In this document: piece after piece, positions 5,471 to 5,827 of the stretch
Position numbering within the stretch: position 1 is the stretch's first letter
How the letters are laid out: each line of letters opens with the position of its first letter
NCBI GenBank assembly: GCA_003646525.1
Contig: QMKU01000095.1
Span: 1-5,827, forward strand
Origin: Campylobacterota bacterium
GTDB taxonomy: Bacteria; Campylobacterota; Campylobacteria; Campylobacterales; Sulfurovaceae
Direction: 5' to 3'
Length of the DNA stretch: 5,827 nucleotides
Made by a program: the position numbers and the translations under genes
The notes under the pieces: generated by a model
What the model was told of the DNA's origin: nothing
What the model saw: the letters and a program-made list of their open reading frames with translations, nothing else
Database searches by the model: none

Positions 5471-5827
5471 TAAATGTCACACTGGTGGCATCCACACCCC
5501 AAGAGGCATATGCATTGTCTCAAGAGAAATATGGGAACGATTTTAGACTGATTTCTGCTAGACAAATACAACTTGCAGATAGAGAGAGTACCAGCTGTGA
5601 AATAACCGTATCAATCAGCAGAGAGCGTTTTTTGCAATTGAATGAAGCAGAAGATGGCGGAGTGGCACGAGAAGAAGAGATGCTGATGAATGAACTCTCT
5701 CTCTTGCGCGATCAGATCACTGAAATAAAAGAAGACTTGCAAGAGGGTGAAATAAAACAGAAGTACTCGCAAGAAGCTTTTGAAAATTCTCAAATAGAGA
5801 GAGCGTCCGTGAAGCCATTGATAGAAA
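5467..5827 (+). CDS. flhF: Flagellar biosynthesis GTPase FlhF, N-terminal part (cut by window end)
   Basis: An open frame of 120 codons starts at ATG 5467 (overlapping the folK stop) and runs off the window. AAAGG at 5456-5460, six bases upstream, supports the start. FlhF is an SRP-family GTPase that localises and initiates polar flagellum assembly. The visible part is the B (basic) domain start, MINVTLVASTPQEAYALSQ followed by KYGNDFRLISAR, typical of FlhF, where T and A/K residues precede a KYG-D segment. From about residue 60 it becomes a Glu-rich, probably helical or coiled-coil linker (EEEMLMNELSLLRDQITEIK region). The N and G domains with the GTPase P-loop lie beyond the window, so the assignment rests on the N-terminus plus the folK-flhF order I recall from Campylobacterota. 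A complete gene would be about 400-480 residues. Confidence 0.85.
   Translation, partial: MINVTLVASTPQEAYALSQEKYGNDFRLISARQIQLADRESTSCEITVSISRERFLQLNEAEDGGVAREEEMLMNELSLLRDQITEIKEDLQEGEIKQKYSQEAFENSQIERASVKPLIE

Noticed and set aside
5611..5793. Minus-strand open frame of 60 codons opposite flhF
   Set aside because: It is opposite the start of FlhF, whose plus-strand frame has a ribosome site, an ATGA overlap and FlhF-like sequence.

Overview
The window looks like chromosomal DNA of a Campylobacterota (formerly Epsilonproteobacteria) species, probably from the free-living Sulfurimonas/Sulfurovum/Nitratiruptor side rather than a host-adapted Helicobacter or Campylobacter. The reasons are the run aroQ – M24 peptidase – folK – flhF, which I recall as characteristic of that phylum, a cog0402-type aminofutalosine deaminase (futalosine route to menaquinone), a short SerB without an ACT domain, moderate-to-low GC, and tightly packed ATGA-overlapping genes. 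The genus assignment is inference.

Layout. Positions 1-115 are an AT-rich leader with a TATAAT box. Positions 116-1902 hold a two-gene plus-strand operon: serB (phosphoserine phosphatase) and, overlapping it by 4 bases, a stand-alone class II aldolase/adducin-domain protein. Positions 1903-2112 lie between two convergent genes and hold a palindromic element at 1910-2097. It consists of two 21-bp REP-like units (GTAG followed by a short hairpin) in opposite orientation, inside 16-bp terminal inverted repeats. Positions 2113-3333 (minus strand) are a metal-dependent amidohydrolase of the aminofutalosine deaminase family, with a probable TTG start. A divergent promoter region of about 70 bases follows. 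Positions 3404-5827 (plus strand) are a second operon: aroQ (type II dehydroquinase), an M24 aminopeptidase P-like protein (TTG start), folK (HPPK) and the first 120 codons of flhF, cut by the window end.

Function. The genes are mostly housekeeping: serine synthesis (serB), the shikimate pathway feeding aromatic amino acids and folate (aroQ), folate synthesis (folK), menaquinone synthesis (the deaminase), peptide turnover (the M24 peptidase), and the start of a flagellar gene block (flhF). The last three plus-strand genes are chained: the peptidase and folK overlap by ATGA, as do folK and flhF. Translation of a flagellar assembly GTPase is therefore probably coupled to that of a folate enzyme.

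I see no CRISPR array, tRNA, rRNA, transposase, or defence or toxin gene. The only clearly non-coding structure of note is the REPIN/MITE-like element at 1910-2097. No stretch over 300 bases lacks a gene.
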